Part shown: positions 63,238 through 64,000 of the stretch, piece by piece | How the letters are laid out: each line of letters begins with the position of its first letter | Numbering within the stretch: position 1 is the stretch's first letter | DNA from: Nitrospirota bacterium | GTDB taxonomy: Bacteria; Nitrospirota; Nitrospiria; Nitrospirales; UBA8639 | Reading direction: 5' to 3' | Assembly (NCBI GenBank): GCA_029864405.1 | Contig: JAOTTP010000006.1 | Coordinates: forward strand, 1-64,000 | DNA length: 64,000 nucleotides | Notes under the pieces: model-generated | What the model saw: only the letters and a program-made list of their open reading frames with translations | The model's database searches: none | What the model was told of the DNA's origin: nothing | Made by a program: the position numbers and the translations under genes

Positions 63238-64000
63238 TTAATCCAATGCCAGGGTCAGGCATTTGGCGGAGCCGCCGGCTTTTAGAAATTCATCAAGCTC
63301 AACCGGATGGGTGGTGTAGCCATGTTTGTGTAACCATGCCATCGTTTCCGGACATCCGGTCGGCAGCACGACATGACGATCGATGCACACCGCATTGCAG
63401 GCAAACCGCTCGCCTTCTTGGGATGGGACTGCGAATCGTTTGTCCTGTTCTATACGAGAAGCCAGCACGGTTTGGGCGTACGAATCAAACGCGGGAGGAA
63501 AGTACAGGAGTTCTCCCCCAATGAGGGGACAAAAGCAGGTATCCAGATGGTAAAACCGTTGATCCACCAGTTCCACCGGCATGATTTCTTTCTGGAAAAT
63601 TTCCGACAACTGGGCATAAGCGCGGATATCACTCCGTTGCCGGTAGCCCCCAATCCAGAAATCTGGAAATCCCAATAAGTCCCCAGCGCCTTCAAAGTTT
63701 ATTTCGGGGTAAAGGTTGATGACTTCATAGCCCTTCTTGGTGAACCAATCAATGAAATGCCGTTCCTCACCCTGCCGTTCCGGGTGGCGGAATTGACTGG
63801 GAACGGCCTTGCCCTCGTGGATGACACCCGCATTGGCGGTAAACACCAAATCAGGTAGTCCCGGTATCGGTTCCATAAATTCGAGTTTGGCTCCAACCTC
63901 GTTTTCGAGTACCTGGGTCAGCGTTTTCCATTGGGTCCTGGCGCGTTCTTCATTAGATTGATTGGACACTCTCATCCATGGGTTAATCTCATATTCGATA
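63238..64000 (-). CDS. Dimethylargininase / amidinotransferase family protein (cut by window edge)
   Basis: The frame stays open to the last base, with IEYEINPWMRVSNQS at the edge, so the N-terminus is outside. Family blocks: EPIPGLPDLVFTANAGV, NFEGAGDLL, GYRQRSD, YHLDTCFCPL with the catalytic His, and GGSAKCLTL with the nucleophilic Cys near the end. The arginine-deiminase superfamily includes dimethylargininase, arginine deiminase and amidinotransferases; here the pattern fits dimethylargininase-like enzymes that release citrulline. Substrate not certain. Confidence 0.87.
   Translation of the reverse strand, partial: IEYEINPWMRVSNQSNEERARTQWKTLTQVLENEVGAKLEFMEPIPGLPDLVFTANAGVIHEGKAVPSQFRHPERQGEERHFIDWFTKKGYEVINLYPEINFEGAGDLLGFPDFWIGGYRQRSDIRAYAQLSEIFQKEIMPVELVDQRFYHLDTCFCPLIGGELLYFPPAFDSYAQTVLASRIEQDKRFAVPSQEGERFACNAVCIDRHVVLPTGCPETMAWLHKHGYTTHPVELDEFLKAGGSAKCLTLALD

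Overview
The window looks like chromosome of a Gram-negative, hopanoid-making, respiring chemolithotroph, most likely a Nitrospira-like member of the Nitrospirota (moderate confidence). The reasons are the wealth of small c-type cytochromes, a sulfite:cytochrome c oxidoreductase, hpnA/hpnB hopanoid genes, roughly 50% GC, and many small conserved proteins of the kind found in Nitrospira. No rRNA, tRNA, CRISPR array or nitrification gene was seen, so the assignment is by gene flavour only.

Layout. 1-386 is the tail of an ISL3-type transposase cut by the window edge. 0.5-4.8 kb holds an outer-membrane-like protein, an exported MsrA and a lipoprotein. 4.9-7.4 kb is a nested transposon: a decayed IS5-type element with matching ends and a 6-bp target duplication, interrupted by an intact IS3-type element. 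7.7-15 kb holds secreted or lipoprotein genes (including an astacin-like metalloprotease), an FGE-like protein, an aminotransferase and ruvB. 15.2-17.7 kb is an unusually short uvrA. 18.7-22.7 kb is an isoprenoid/hopanoid group (ispA-type synthase, hpnA, a broken carotenoid gene, hpnB). 23-31.8 kb contains a GAF histidine-kinase-like protein without the phospho-acceptor His, a MidA-type methyltransferase, an SLC13 permease and a K+ channel.

31.8-48.9 kb is the centrepiece, a co-directional (minus strand) sulfur-oxidation island. It contains a TauE/SafE exporter, a PAS histidine kinase, a tetraheme cytochrome c, a CoA-disulfide-reductase/rhodanese fusion, pyruvate kinase, the sulfite dehydrogenase pair SorB-SorA, a monoheme cytochrome c, a DUF1264 protein, a rhodanese, a persulfide dioxygenase with two rhodanese domains, and a sigma-54 activator with a cysteine-rich PAS domain. 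A strong -24/-12 promoter precedes the persulfide dioxygenase, and a TTAACTGTTAAG palindrome lies about 130 bp upstream of it. The same arrangement, with a weaker promoter, precedes the tetraheme cytochrome. This suggests one regulon that takes persulfide to sulfite to sulfate and feeds electrons to cytochromes. Relics of a second sorA, a cytochrome c and other genes show the island has been trimmed.

49-64 kb holds a large exported protein, a cupredoxin, a lipoprotein cytochrome c, selO, a zinc peptidase, DUF1614 and DUF2459 proteins, a FitAB-type toxin-antitoxin pair with a palindromic operator, a DsrE protein beside a TsdA-type thiosulfate dehydrogenase, a group II intron that has lost nearly all of its reverse transcriptase gene, a DUF488 protein, an HNH nuclease, a MITE-like repeat, and an arginine-deiminase-superfamily gene cut by the right edge.
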